Part shown: positions 42,180 through 51,512 of the stretch, piece after piece
How positions within the stretch are numbered: position 1 is the stretch's first letter
Layout: every line of letters begins with the position of its first letter
Origin: Lonepinella koalarum
GTDB lineage: Bacteria > Pseudomonadota > Gammaproteobacteria > Enterobacterales > Pasteurellaceae
Length of the DNA: 64,000 bases
Reading direction: 5' to 3'
Assembly (NCBI RefSeq): GCF_042926695.1
Contig: NZ_CP170642.1
Coordinates: 496,001 to 560,000, forward strand
The notes under the pieces: generated by a model
Databases searched by the model: none
Told to the model about the DNA's origin: nothing
The model's input: only the letters and a program-made list of their open reading frames with translations
Position numbers and translations under genes: made by a program

Positions 42180-43439
42180 TTACGCTCTTGATACATAATC
42201 CCCAGTTGCTATCCATTTATAAGTTGTTAATGCTTCTAATCCCATAGGTCCACGAGCATGTAATTTTTGTGTACTTACTGCTACTTCTGCCCCTAAACCA
42301 AATTGACCACCATCGGTAAATCTTGTGCTAGCATTGACATATACTGCTGCCGCATCTACTTGTGATACAAATTGTTGCGCCAATTTTTGCGATTCCGTTA
42401 AAATCGCTTCTGAATGCTGACTACCGTATTCCCGAATATGCTCAATGGCTTGTTCAATATCTTTTACAATGACCACATTTAAATCTTTGGATAACCACTC
42501 TTGGCGTAGCTCTTGATCTTGTACTGGCTGGACATTGGCACCTGCTTGTTGCAAGATTAAAAGTGCAGCGGAATCTGCATGAAATTTTACCTGTTTTGCT
42601 TTTAAATGTTCGGCTAGTTTTGGTAAAAATTGGTTAGCAATACTTGCTTGCACTAAAAGTGTTTCTAACGTATTACAAGTGCTAGGACGTTGGGTTTTAG
42701 CATTATCAATGATGAAAAGTGCTTTATTTTGATCCGCACTTTGTTCCACAAAGGTATGACAAACACCAATACCTCCGACAATGACAGGAATAGTGGCATG
42801 CTGTTTACAGAGTTCATGTAACCCTGCCCCGCCACGGGGGATAATCATATCTACATAACGATCTAATTTAAGTAATTGCATGACGAATTCACGATTGGGA
42901 TCGGTAATGGCTTGTACAGCTTCTTTTGGCAAACCCGTTTGCTCAAGAGCGGATTGTACGACTTCCACCAATACTTTATTCGAATATTGGGTTTCTTTAC
43001 CACCACGTAAAATCACTGCATTACCTGTTTTTAAACAAAGGCTTGCTACATCAATCGTAACATTTGGGCGCGCTTCATAAATCGTACCAATCACACCTAG
43101 TGGAACTCGTACACGTTCTAATTTTAAACCACTATCTAATACTCCACCATCGATTAATTTACCCACAGGATCGGCAAGGGAAATTACATGACGTACATCA
43201 TTGGCTATACTTTTTAAACGATCCGGTGTAAGTAATAAGCGGTCAATAATTGCTTCGCTCAAACCTGCTTGTTGCGCGATTTCAATATCTTTAGCATTCG
43301 CTTGTAAAATGCGATCCTGTTGTTGTTCAAGTTGATCAGCAATTTGTTGTAACGCCTTGTTTTTTTGTTGTTGAGAAAGTTGGGAAAGGATAAAAGCGGC
43401 TTGTTTGGCAGCTTTACCCATAGCAATTACATCAGTCAT
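42180..43439 (-). CDS. proA: Gamma-glutamyl phosphate reductase
   Basis: Second enzyme of proline biosynthesis, reducing gamma-glutamyl phosphate to the semialdehyde. ALDH-like fold with the catalytic cysteine in QRPSTCNTLET (about residue 255), preceded by GVIGTIYEARPNVT and AVILRGGKE, and followed by STRFTDGGQFGLGAEVAVSTQ. Length 419 aa. proB is not adjacent. The gene lies 12 bases downstream of holD on the same strand. Confidence 0.95.
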   Translation of the reverse strand: MTDVIAMGKAAKQAAFILSQLSQQQKNKALQQIADQLEQQQDRILQANAKDIEIAQQAGLSEAIIDRLLLTPDRLKSIANDVRHVISLADPVGKLIDGGVLDSGLKLERVRVPLGVIGTIYEARPNVTIDVASLCLKTGNAVILRGGKETQYSNKVLVEVVQSALEQTGLPKEAVQAITDPNREFVMQLLKLDRYVDMIIPRGGAGLHELCKQHATIPVIVGGIGVCHTFVEQSADQNKALFIIDNAKTQRPSTCNTLETLLVQASIANQFLPKLAEHLKAKQVKFHADSAALLILQQAGANVQPVQDQELRQEWLSKDLNVVIVKDIEQAIEHIREYGSQHSEAILTESQKLAQQFVSQVDAAAVYVNASTRFTDGGQFGLGAEVAVSTQKLHARGPMGLEALTTYKWIATGDYVSRA

Positions 43440-43451
43440 TTTTTCGTCCAG

Positions 43452-43886
43452 TTAATTTAAAGGTTGATTTAGAGTTTGAATTTGTTGCCAAAAATGGCGT
43501 TTTTCCTTGGGATCTTGTTTTAATGTCGCGAGATCGGGGCTTCGCCATTGTGCGATGGAATGTTGACATAAGGGCAAAGCGCGGTCAATTTTTTCAGTAC
43601 TTTTGCTGATTAGCCAATAAATGACTTCTTGTTCTATATTAAGATGATTGGCTTGTTCAAAATCAATAAACAAACAATCATTCGGTTTAATCTCGCAACT
43701 TAGTAACACATCCTGCATAAATTTTTCATTGAGTGAAAATGGGATGTCGGTAATAATCACTAAACGAATATTTGCAGACACCTGAATATTCACCACCCCT
43801 TTTAACACATCAGGACGACGTAATTTCCATTGGCATACACCCATTTGTTGCAAAAGTAGATCGCGACGATTCAAAATGTTATCCAT
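43452..43886 (-). CDS. holD: DNA polymerase III psi subunit
   Basis: Links the clamp loader to SSB through the chi subunit. The 144-residue protein shows the HolD N-terminus RRDLLLQQMGVCQWKLRRP, which includes the segment that binds the clamp loader core, and the C-terminal HFWQQIQ. HolD is poorly conserved, but this block plus its divergent placement to rsmC, as in E. coli, makes the identification secure. rimI, usually next in E. coli, is replaced by proA here. Confidence 0.88.
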   Translation of the reverse strand: MDNILNRRDLLLQQMGVCQWKLRRPDVLKGVVNIQVSANIRLVIITDIPFSLNEKFMQDVLLSCEIKPNDCLFIDFEQANHLNIEQEVIYWLISKSTEKIDRALPLCQHSIAQWRSPDLATLKQDPKEKRHFWQQIQTLNQPLN

Positions 43887-43987
43887 AAAAATAAAAACGA
43901 GAGAGTATTGTAAAGGGGTTTTGGAATTTCGTAAATAGCATTTTATTGCGTATAATAGCCAAAATTTTTACATAGGAATATCTTATA

Positions 43988-44989
43988 ATGCTGAGTCTTG
44001 AAAGCCAAGTTTTACAACGTCATCTTGCTTTTTTTGAACATAAATCTGTTTTATTTGCTGGGGGAGTTAATGATGATTTTCCAATGCAAATTCGTTCGCA
44101 GGGAAAATCTGTCAAGATTTGGTCTTGTTATTTTGATTATGTGAACCACTTAAAAGACAAAAGTGCGGTGCATTTTGGCGAAATTTTTCAGGATCAAGCG
44201 GATTTGATGGTTTTTTACTGGACGAAAAATAAGCAAGAAGTACAGTTTCAATTAATGCAATTATTGGCAAATGCTAGCGTTAATCAGGAAATTTTAATTA
44301 TTGGTGAAAATCGTTGTGGTGTGCGTTCGGTTGAGAAAATGCTTTCGCCATTTGGTGAGATTGGCAAAATTGACAGTGCCAGACGTTGTGGGTTGTATCA
44401 TTTTTGTTTAACAGAAGTGCCACAATTTGAGTTTGCAACCTATTGGAAGACTTACCAAAATCAGAAACTTGGAGAATTAAAAATTCAAAGTTTGCCCGGG
44501 GTATTTAGTGCTAATGAATTAGATCTCGGCACAGATTTATTGCTTTCTACACTTAATCATACAATTACTGGTGATGTTCTTGATATTGGATGTGGTGCTG
44601 GGGTGATTGGGGCATTTATTAAGCAACATAATCCACAAATTAATTTGGTGATGAGCGATATTCACGCGATGGCGATTGCTTCGGCTAAACGGACGTTAGA
44701 TGAAAATGGGGTGGCTGGTGAAGTGATAGCGAGTGACGTATTTTCCCATATTCAAGGTAAATTTGATTTGATTATTTCTAATCCGCCATTTCATGATGGT
44801 ATTGATACGGCGTATCAGACTGTAACGACCTTAATTGAACAGGCACAACAACATTTAAAATCAGGTGGAGAATTGAGAATTGTAGCCAATGCGTTTTTGC
44901 CGTATGCGGATTTGTTAGATCGCTGTTTCGGTCGGCATCAGGTATTGGCGAAAACGGGCAAGTTTAAGGTTTATGCTGTTAACGTTTAG
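43988..44989 (+). CDS. rsmC: 16S rRNA m2G1207 methyltransferase RsmC
   Basis: Methylates G1207 in the 30S subunit. The 333-residue protein is a tandem of a degenerate N-terminal and an active C-terminal methyltransferase domain. The SAM motif is VLDIGCGAGVIGAFI (about residue 198-212) and the catalytic motif is ISNPPFHDG (about 261-269). A hairpin CCCCGT/ACGGGG follows the stop (45000-45018), shared with the convergent nucleoside hydrolase. A USS lies at 44161. Confidence 0.94.
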   Translation: MLSLESQVLQRHLAFFEHKSVLFAGGVNDDFPMQIRSQGKSVKIWSCYFDYVNHLKDKSAVHFGEIFQDQADLMVFYWTKNKQEVQFQLMQLLANASVNQEILIIGENRCGVRSVEKMLSPFGEIGKIDSARRCGLYHFCLTEVPQFEFATYWKTYQNQKLGELKIQSLPGVFSANELDLGTDLLLSTLNHTITGDVLDIGCGAGVIGAFIKQHNPQINLVMSDIHAMAIASAKRTLDENGVAGEVIASDVFSHIQGKFDLIISNPPFHDGIDTAYQTVTTLIEQAQQHLKSGGELRIVANAFLPYADLLDRCFGRHQVLAKTGKFKVYAVNV

Positions 44990-45023
44990 GATAGAGATCC
45001 CCGTCCTCTCGTACGGGGAAATG

Positions 45024-45953
45024 TTAAATAGTTTTAAGTGAATTAATCACCAAATCCCAAAACCGTTCCCGATCTAACTTGGTTGCCACAAAGGTATTAC
45101 AAGGTTTCGGAGGATAACGGAAATCGGCTACGGTCATACCTAAAGTATGGGTGCCAGTTAATTCGATATTAATAGGCACTTGTTTCACTTCAATTAAGGT
45201 TGGGTCGATAATATAAGCTACTGCACAGACATCGTGTACAGGAGGTGCATCAAAGTTTTGGTTCTTTTTGTACATTTTGCCAAAGAAATCCAGCAAGTCC
45301 ACCACAAATCTTGACACGGGCGTGGCAATATCTGCAATACGTTGCACCACATCAGGGGTAGCCAAGGCTTGGTGGGTAAGATCTAAACCCACCATGATGA
45401 CTTTCCAGCCCGCATTAAACACAATATGAGCGGCTTCTGGATCAATCTTAATATTAAATTCGGCAACTGCTGACCAGTTTCCGGTATGATAGCCTCCGCC
45501 CATTAGTACCACTTCTTTAACCCGATTAATAATGCGTGGCTCAAGGCGAGCAGCTAAGGCGATATTGGTTAATCCGCCAGTTGGCACTAGAGTAATGGTC
45601 TTTTCAGGGTGTGACATTACCAAATCAATGATTAAATTGACGGCGTGTTGCTCGCTTAGGGATTGTGTTGGTGTTGGTAATACTGGACCATCTAACCCCG
45701 TTTTGCCATGAATATTCGCCGCATTTTCTACTTCTCTCACCAGCGGACGGTCCATCCCCTTTGCAATGGGAATACCACGAATATGAGCAATTTCCGCTAC
45801 GGCTAAAGCATTGCGAGAAACCTTATCAATAGTTTGATTTCCCACAACAGTTGTAATAGCGAGTAATTCAATATTTGGATTGCCGTGAGCCAGTAAAATT
45901 GCAATGGCATCATCGTGACCGGGATCGCAGTCTAAAATAATTTTTTGTGCCAT
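45024..45953 (-). CDS. Pyrimidine-type ribonucleoside hydrolase (Rih family)
   Basis: Cleaves the N-glycosidic bond of ribonucleosides to base and ribose. The calcium-binding signature DCDPGHDDAIAI is at residues 8-19, with VPTGGLTNIALA near 125 and a second Asp-rich block AEFNIKIDPEAA near 165. The catalytic His is in PPVHDVCAVAYI near 240. Length 309 aa. It resembles RihA, but RihA, RihB and RihC are hard to separate by eye, so no symbol is assigned. It lies downstream of afuC on the same strand, separated by a repeat. Confidence 0.87.
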   Translation of the reverse strand: MAQKIILDCDPGHDDAIAILLAHGNPNIELLAITTVVGNQTIDKVSRNALAVAEIAHIRGIPIAKGMDRPLVREVENAANIHGKTGLDGPVLPTPTQSLSEQHAVNLIIDLVMSHPEKTITLVPTGGLTNIALAARLEPRIINRVKEVVLMGGGYHTGNWSAVAEFNIKIDPEAAHIVFNAGWKVIMVGLDLTHQALATPDVVQRIADIATPVSRFVVDLLDFFGKMYKKNQNFDAPPVHDVCAVAYIIDPTLIEVKQVPINIELTGTHTLGMTVADFRYPPKPCNTFVATKLDRERFWDLVINSLKTI

Positions 45954-45976
45954 ATTTTCTCCTACCTATTATCCAT

Positions 45977-46081
45977 CCCCCGTACTTTCGTATGGGGCTA
46001 AGCATAGTGACGCTACGCCGTAGCTTTTATCCCAAGATGCGGAGCATCGTGATTTACTTAGCCCTGTACGCCAGTGCAGGG
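45977..46081. repeat. Approximately 105-bp structured repeat, copy 2
   Basis: Shares with 35448-35557 the modules CGCTACGCCGTAGC, AAGATGCGGAGCATCGTGATTT and CCTGTACGCCAGTGCAGGG. The left end differs (CCCCCGTACTTTCGTATGGGG). It lies directly after the afuC stop and before the nucleoside hydrolase gene, where its hairpins may end or stabilise the afu transcript. Confidence 0.8.
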
Positions 46082-46085
46082 CAGA

Positions 46086-47132
46086 TCATCCTTTTCTCAA
46101 CAAAAACACCCCATGCTCACTCAAATGCACAAACGCGCTTTCAGCTTTCGGATCAAAATCTTCAGGATTGCAATTAACTAATAGAGCTTTTCCTCCCCAG
46201 TTAGCTACAATTTCCCAATGGTTCCCCATATACACCGCACTTTTAATTTGACATCGTTGACTAGCTTCACCTTGGTGTTTTAAGCGAATGGCTTCGGGAC
46301 GAATTCCCACTAAACATTCTCCATCAGGTAAACCAAATTGATCAGCACTTGGCAAATGGAATTGGTAGTTATTAATCGTTACTTGATTTTGCGAAAGGAT
46401 ACCTTCAAAAATACTGCTTTCACCCATAAAGTTGGCTAAAAATAACGAATTAGGACGTAAATACAATTCTTTGGCAGGCGCTTTTTGCATAATTTTGCCT
46501 TTGTGCATGACGATTACTTCGTCTGACACCGCAAAAGCTTCAGCTTGATCATGAGTTACATAAAGTGAGGTAATTCCCAAACTTTGTTGTAACTCACGGA
46601 TTTTTTCTCGCATAGAACGGCGTAAATTTGCATCTAAATTACTCAATGGTTCATCAAATAACAACACTTTCGGTTTTAACACCAAGGCACGAGCCAAAGC
46701 GACACGTTGTTGTTGACCGCCTGAAATTTGATCCACAAAACGATCTTCAAAGCCTACGAGATCCACCAATTCCAAAGCTTCTTTCACTCGTTGTTTGCAC
46801 TCTTCACTACTTATGCCTTGCATTCGTAAACCATAACCCACATTATCGCCGATAGACATGTGAGGAAATAACGCATAGGACTGGAACACAATACAAATAT
46901 CCCGATTTTGAATGGACGATTTGGTGACATCTTCGCCGTCAATAAAAATTTGCCCTGAAGTAGGCGTTTCTAATCCTGCTACCAACCGCAATACGGTGGT
47001 TTTTCCACAACCCGAAGGCCCGAGCAACGTGACCATTGTGCCGCGTTTAATGGTTAAATCTAAATTATCAATCACAACCGCTTTACCAAAGGCTTTCGTG
47101 ATATTTTTTAATACTAAGAAATCTTGACTCAT
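46086..47132 (-). CDS. afuC: ABC transporter ATPase, AfuC/FbpC type
   Basis: ATPase of the afuABC importer. Walker A LGPSGCGKTT (about residues 34-43), Q-loop, signature ISGGQQQRVALARAL (about 133-147), Walker B VLLFDEPLSNLD and the switch histidine in YVTHDQAEA are intact. A C-terminal TOBE-like regulatory domain (about 245-348) contains GIRPEAIRLKHQG. Length 348 aa. It ends the operon afuA-afuB-afuC, 15 bases after afuB. Older annotation would call it an iron(III) ABC ATPase; the binding proteins point to sugar phosphates. Confidence 0.88.
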   Translation of the reverse strand: MSQDFLVLKNITKAFGKAVVIDNLDLTIKRGTMVTLLGPSGCGKTTVLRLVAGLETPTSGQIFIDGEDVTKSSIQNRDICIVFQSYALFPHMSIGDNVGYGLRMQGISSEECKQRVKEALELVDLVGFEDRFVDQISGGQQQRVALARALVLKPKVLLFDEPLSNLDANLRRSMREKIRELQQSLGITSLYVTHDQAEAFAVSDEVIVMHKGKIMQKAPAKELYLRPNSLFLANFMGESSIFEGILSQNQVTINNYQFHLPSADQFGLPDGECLVGIRPEAIRLKHQGEASQRCQIKSAVYMGNHWEIVANWGGKALLVNCNPEDFDPKAESAFVHLSEHGVFLLRKG

Positions 47133-47147
47133 AATTTACAACCTTTA

Positions 47148-49205
47148 TTAATTCATTGTTTTCGCTTTGGAACGGGAAATGCGAGTGTCGCCCACGATCC
47201 AGTCAAAGAATAAGATAATTGCCATCATCACCACGATTAAAATTGAACCATAAGCAATGGCAATACCATATTCGCCGTCTTCTACACGGTTTAAAATATA
47301 GGATGTGGCGACCCTTGTATCTGCGGTTACTAAGAACACGATGGCACTAACTGTAGTCATCGCTCGTACGAAACTGGTGACTAATGCCGATAATAACGCT
47401 GGTTTTAATAATGGGAATACGATATACCAAATGGTTTTAAATGAACTACCTTTTAAGGAAAGCGAGGCTTCATCTAAGGATTTATCTAGCTGACCCAATC
47501 CAGCCACCGCCGAACGCATCCCCACCGGCATATTACGCATGACCATGGATAGAATAATAATCATGCTCGTTCCTGTTAGATAAATTGGAGCATCATTAAA
47601 GGCTAAAATATAAGATACCCCCGCGACAGTTCCCGGCACGGCAAAACAAAGCAAGGTTAAGAATTCCAACGTTTTTTTACCTTTAAAATCACGACGTACC
47701 GTCACATAAGCAATCAACAAACCAAACAACGCTGTAATCGGTGCAGCAGTAGCAGCAAATAACACTGTTTGAATCAAAGATGGCCAAGCTCCATCACTAA
47801 ATCCTTGACCAAATAAAGTGATATAGTTTTTTAAGGTTAAGGTATAGTCTACGCCCCAGTTTACTGTAAAGCTACCGTAGAAAATGCTGCCGTATAGAGT
47901 AAGATTAAAACAAATCCAAAATGCTAAGATAAAAATAATCGTCCATTTTAGCCCTGCAGGTAAATCTTGTGTTTCCCCACGATAAGATTTGCCCGAAACT
48001 GTTACATAGGAGCGATTGCCAATCCAAATATATTGAATCACGAAAATCGCTAAGGAAAAAATTAATAATAGTGAACCTAGCGTACTAGCGGAGGCGTAAT
48101 CTAATTGCGATCCTGCAATATAAAAATAAATTTGCGTGGCTAACACATCAAAACTACCGCCTAGCACCAATGGGTTACTAAAATCTGCCAAAGATTGAAT
48201 AAATACAATCAAGAACGAGTTTGCTAGGGCCGGGCGTAACAACGGGAAAATAATGCTATAGAATGTTTGATAGCGGTTGGCTCGTAAGGTGTAAGAGGCT
48301 TCTTCAATAGACGGATGAATAGATTTCAACGCACCATCTAAAATCATGAAAGACATTGGTGTAAATGCCAAAATCTGCGCAATCGCGATACCGTTAAAAC
48401 CATATAGCCAGTTATGGTTAGTAAAGCCTAAATATTCATCTAAAAATTCCGTTACATAACCTGAACGCCCCAGCATTAAGGTTACCCCAAGACCGACCAC
48501 AAATGGTGGTGTCACAATTGGTAAAATTGAGAAAATTTTACCAATAAACGCCGTGCGTCTCGCAATTCTAGTGGTATAAAGGGCAAAAGCTAAGCCAAAA
48601 ATGGTGGAAACGATTCCCACAAAACTCGATAAAGTAAGGGAATTGGTAATTACTCGAACAATATAATTTTGGCTTAATATACGTAATACTTGTTGTGGAG
48701 CGAAAGTATCACCGTCATAAAACATAGATACGAAAATTGCCACTGTTGGATACACAATAAAAAAGGCAATTAATAAGATAATAGCCAAAATTGAACCAAT
48801 AATAAATTTATCCCCTTGCATTACTTTCAATTTTGCTAAAGCAAAAGTAGCAATAGCAGAAAGTGTACAAATGAGAATAAGCACTGAGTAACCCATGGAT
48901 ATTTTGTAAATCATTGCACTGATAAACAAAAATAAAAAGTTGAAGCCAACTAACGCTAATTCAGTTTTAGCTTGCTTTTCTGTTGGTAAATTTAATTTTG
49001 CAATAATTAGAAAACCAACTAATGGTAAAAACCATAAAATAGTTAAATTAAATGATGACCAACCCATGGCATCATAAAATTCATCGGCGGTACTTTCCAA
49101 CAAGCCATAATCTAAGGCTTGAGATGGTAGCACAAGAAAAGCAATTAAAGAAAGCAACAACCAAAAATGACTGGTCTGCATAAAGGGTGTTTTTGCGGAA
49201 TACAT
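47148..49205 (-). CDS. afuB: AfuB-type fused ABC permease (hexose-phosphate/FbpB family)
   Basis: The 685-residue permease has two membrane domains in one chain, about twelve helices. Each half carries an EAA loop: EEASYTLRANRYQTFYSIIFP (about 305-325) and DEASLSLKGSSFKTIWYIVFP (about 575-595). The N-terminus is preceded by four extra helices. Ribosome site GGAGATG lies upstream. Substrate in the known Actinobacillus system is hexose phosphates. A 248-base gap with a CRP-like site separates it from afuA. Confidence 0.88.
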   Translation of the reverse strand: MYSAKTPFMQTSHFWLLLSLIAFLVLPSQALDYGLLESTADEFYDAMGWSSFNLTILWFLPLVGFLIIAKLNLPTEKQAKTELALVGFNFLFLFISAMIYKISMGYSVLILICTLSAIATFALAKLKVMQGDKFIIGSILAIILLIAFFIVYPTVAIFVSMFYDGDTFAPQQVLRILSQNYIVRVITNSLTLSSFVGIVSTIFGLAFALYTTRIARRTAFIGKIFSILPIVTPPFVVGLGVTLMLGRSGYVTEFLDEYLGFTNHNWLYGFNGIAIAQILAFTPMSFMILDGALKSIHPSIEEASYTLRANRYQTFYSIIFPLLRPALANSFLIVFIQSLADFSNPLVLGGSFDVLATQIYFYIAGSQLDYASASTLGSLLLIFSLAIFVIQYIWIGNRSYVTVSGKSYRGETQDLPAGLKWTIIFILAFWICFNLTLYGSIFYGSFTVNWGVDYTLTLKNYITLFGQGFSDGAWPSLIQTVLFAATAAPITALFGLLIAYVTVRRDFKGKKTLEFLTLLCFAVPGTVAGVSYILAFNDAPIYLTGTSMIIILSMVMRNMPVGMRSAVAGLGQLDKSLDEASLSLKGSSFKTIWYIVFPLLKPALLSALVTSFVRAMTTVSAIVFLVTADTRVATSYILNRVEDGEYGIAIAYGSILIVVMMAIILFFDWIVGDTRISRSKAKTMN

Positions 49206-49341
49206 ATCATCTCCATTTTTGTATGAGGTACATCATTCAATCCGTATGATGTCGTAGTATAAAACGATATTAATACTACGTAACTTGCTTAATTATGTTG
49301 GAAAAAACAGGTAAATGATACGATATTTCTAAATGTAATTC

Positions 49342-49357
49342 TGTGACAGAGATCACA
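49342..49357. promoter_or_regulatory. CRP-type site between afuA and afuB
   Basis: TGTGACAGAGATCACA has perfect TGTGA/TCACA half-sites with 6-base spacing. It is 137 bases upstream of the afuB start, within the afuA-afuB gap, so it may drive an internal promoter for afuBC. Confidence 0.75.
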
Positions 49358-49453
49358 AATTGGGAATATCAATATCCTTTTAGGATAGAAAATATTATTT
49401 ATATGCAATACATGACTAATAATTTAGCCATGCATTGTATAGCTTTCAAATAA

Positions 49454-50494
49454 TCAATTTGCCAATTTTACTTCATTTACCCATTTATTAATAAGGCGAG
49501 TTCTTTCTTCTGTTGAACCGTATTTCTCGAAGTCGTAGTTGATTAGATTTAATGTATTAGGATCAAAAGCGGCTGGAGCTTGTTCTGCTGTGGTGTTGGT
49601 TAGAATTTGGAAACTATTACCTTTTTTCCAGGCGGTTTCTTGCCCTTCTTTAGATAATGCCCAATCTACAAATAATTTAGCATTATCCAAATTTCTCGCT
49701 CCTTTTAATATACTCACGCCACCCAGTTCATAACCTGTTCCTTCGCAGGGGACAACCATTTCGATTTTAGCCCCTTGTTGAATTTGTAACGCATAATCAT
49801 GTAAGAATCCAATACCAATGGCTGTTTCACCACGAGCTGCAGCATTGGCTGGGGCGAAACCTGTTTTAGTATATTGTGAAATGGAAGAGTGTAATTGTTT
49901 GAAATAATCAAATGCAGTCTGTTCGCCCCAGAGTTGAACAAAAGTGGCGATAGCGACATAGGCTGTCCCCGAACTTTGCGGATCGGCAATTTGAATTTCA
50001 CCTTTTAAGCGTGAATCGGTTAAATCTTTCCAACATTTTGGCACTTCGTTAATGCCTAATTTTTTCAGACGTTCGGTATTTACGCCGAAGCCCAAAATTC
50101 CCATATAAATAGCGGTGGAATAATTGCCTTTCACTTTACCTGGTTCTTGGAATTTTTCCACAATTTCGTCAATATGTTTGGATTTATAAGGTTGTAACAA
50201 CCCCATTTCAGCCGCTTGAGCTTGCGGATCAAAAGTACCGCCATAGACAACATCACCTTGTGGATTATTTTTTTCAGCTTCTACTCTTGCTAAAGTTGAT
50301 CCTGCACTAGCACGAATAAAAGATGCTTTTACATCATATTTTTTGCTGAATGCTTGCGTTTCAGCCTCACACATTTCATTTGTGGCTGTACAATAAACAA
50401 CTAGACGACCTTTAGCTTGAGCCGATATGGATAACAACATTGTCGTACCTAAAAGTGCGGTGGAAATGATAAAAGAAATTTTATTTGGTTTCAT
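49454..50494 (-). CDS. afuA: AfuA-type periplasmic binding protein, operon copy (A1)
   Basis: The 346-residue precursor has a signal peptide ending at SAQA (about residue 27) and is a class F binding protein of the FbpA/AfuA group. Hexose-phosphate binding is the published function of AfuA in A. pleuropneumoniae and C. rodentium. Ligand-loop blocks are LVVYCTATNEMCE, GSTLARVEAEKNN, SSGTAYVAIATFVQLWGEQ, FLHDYALQ and PCEGTGYELGG. In DVVYGGTFDP, Val replaces the Trp found in the two paralogues at 58933 and 60081. It heads afuABC, with a CRP-type site 70 bases upstream. Confidence 0.88.
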   Translation of the reverse strand: MKPNKISFIISTALLGTTMLLSISAQAKGRLVVYCTATNEMCEAETQAFSKKYDVKASFIRASAGSTLARVEAEKNNPQGDVVYGGTFDPQAQAAEMGLLQPYKSKHIDEIVEKFQEPGKVKGNYSTAIYMGILGFGVNTERLKKLGINEVPKCWKDLTDSRLKGEIQIADPQSSGTAYVAIATFVQLWGEQTAFDYFKQLHSSISQYTKTGFAPANAAARGETAIGIGFLHDYALQIQQGAKIEMVVPCEGTGYELGGVSILKGARNLDNAKLFVDWALSKEGQETAWKKGNSFQILTNTTAEQAPAAFDPNTLNLINYDFEKYGSTEERTRLINKWVNEVKLAN

Positions 50495-50563
50495 AATAAC
50501 CTCACTTAGTTAGTTAAACGTTAATATTCGGAAGTTATCATAATATATTAATGGTTTTAAATC

Positions 50564-50579
50564 TGTGACAAAGATCACA
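50564..50579. promoter_or_regulatory. CRP-type site upstream of afuA
   Basis: TGTGACAAAGATCACA has perfect half-sites with 6-base spacing and ends 70 bases before the afuA start codon, a typical activating distance for CRP. Confidence 0.78.
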
Positions 50580-50684
50580 AAATGAAAAATAAAGTTTCAT
50601 TTTATTTCTTTTTCTGCTGTTTTATTTTGATTGTTTAAGGTAATAGTTCGAAAAATAGCTTGATATTATAATATTGATAATAAG

Positions 50685-51455
50685 CTAAGCGATTTTTAGT
50701 GAAAGATTTAACCCAGCTAATGCAGCTTTATGCTGTGGAGATAGATCTCTGTCAGTGATGATAAGATCTAGTTTATTCATGGGGAGGACGACATTAAAGC
50801 CGTTACGGTTAAACTTTGTGGAGTCAACCACGGCGACAACTTTGGACGAAACAGATGCCATGACACTGCTAATGTGGTAGCCTTCGTTAAAAGTGGTTAA
50901 ACCAATGTGCGGATCGACACCGTCTGCACCCACAAACATAATGTCCGCACGAATCCCTTGTAGGGCATTTTCTGCCATTGTGCCGTGCATAGAACGTGTT
51001 TTGTGGCGAACCGTTCCGCCACAAAGGACAAGGGTTATATCCGGGGAATCAGACAAAATAGTAGCAGCGGGTAAGTTATTGGTGATAACCGTAATGTTTT
51101 TGATTTTTAGTAACTGGTGGGCGATCATCATGGTGGTACTACCGCTGTCTAAAATAATGGTGTTGCCTTCTTTAATTAGTTTGGCTGCGGCGTAAGCGAT
51201 TTGATTTTTGGGATTTTGGGAAAGTGAATAGCGTTCTTCTAATTTAGTTTCAGTATCTTCCGATTGTGGTGTATTTAACAATCCTGCACCACCGTGAAAG
51301 CGAATCAATAAACCTTGTTTTTCTAATAGGCGTAAATCCGTGCGAATAGAAACTTCGGAAATATCAAATTGTTGTGAAAGGTCGCTGACCAGTACTGTGC
51401 CATTTTCTTTCAATAATTTAATAATTAGATTGCGTCTTTCAAAGGTATTCATCAT
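50685..51455 (-). CDS. gatR: DeoR-family repressor of the galactitol operon
   Basis: A 256-residue regulator. The N-terminal winged helix-turn-helix is LVSDLSQQFDISEVSIRTDL (about residues 22-41), followed by the DeoR sensor domain with LDSGSTTMMIAHQL, GGTVRHKTRSMHG, MFVGADGVDP and VVAVVDSTKFNRNGF. The sensor usually binds a phosphorylated sugar intermediate. Position between gatD and afuA supports the GatR role, but control of afuABC as well is possible. A terminator separates it from gatD. Confidence 0.84.
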   Translation of the reverse strand: MMNTFERRNLIIKLLKENGTVLVSDLSQQFDISEVSIRTDLRLLEKQGLLIRFHGGAGLLNTPQSEDTETKLEERYSLSQNPKNQIAYAAAKLIKEGNTIILDSGSTTMMIAHQLLKIKNITVITNNLPAATILSDSPDITLVLCGGTVRHKTRSMHGTMAENALQGIRADIMFVGADGVDPHIGLTTFNEGYHISSVMASVSSKVVAVVDSTKFNRNGFNVVLPMNKLDLIITDRDLSPQHKAALAGLNLSLKIA

Positions 51456-51470
51456 TTTCCCTTAATAAAT

Positions 51471-51500
51471 AAAAGCGTGTAAAAGTTTCACACGCTTTTA
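51471..51500 (-). terminator. Terminator of the gat operon
   Basis: AAAAGCGTGT and ACACGCTTTT arms with a 9-base loop lie 13 bases after the gatD stop on the minus strand, followed by ATTTATT. It uncouples gatR from the operon. Confidence 0.82.
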
Positions 51501-51512
51501 TTATACGCTTTT

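Noticed and set aside
46086..50494. Reading afuABC as a ferric iron transporter
   Set aside because: The fused 685-residue permease and the AfuA-type ligand motifs match the group shown to carry hexose phosphates. The operon is accompanied by CRP sites and sugar genes, and I saw no Fur box at it.
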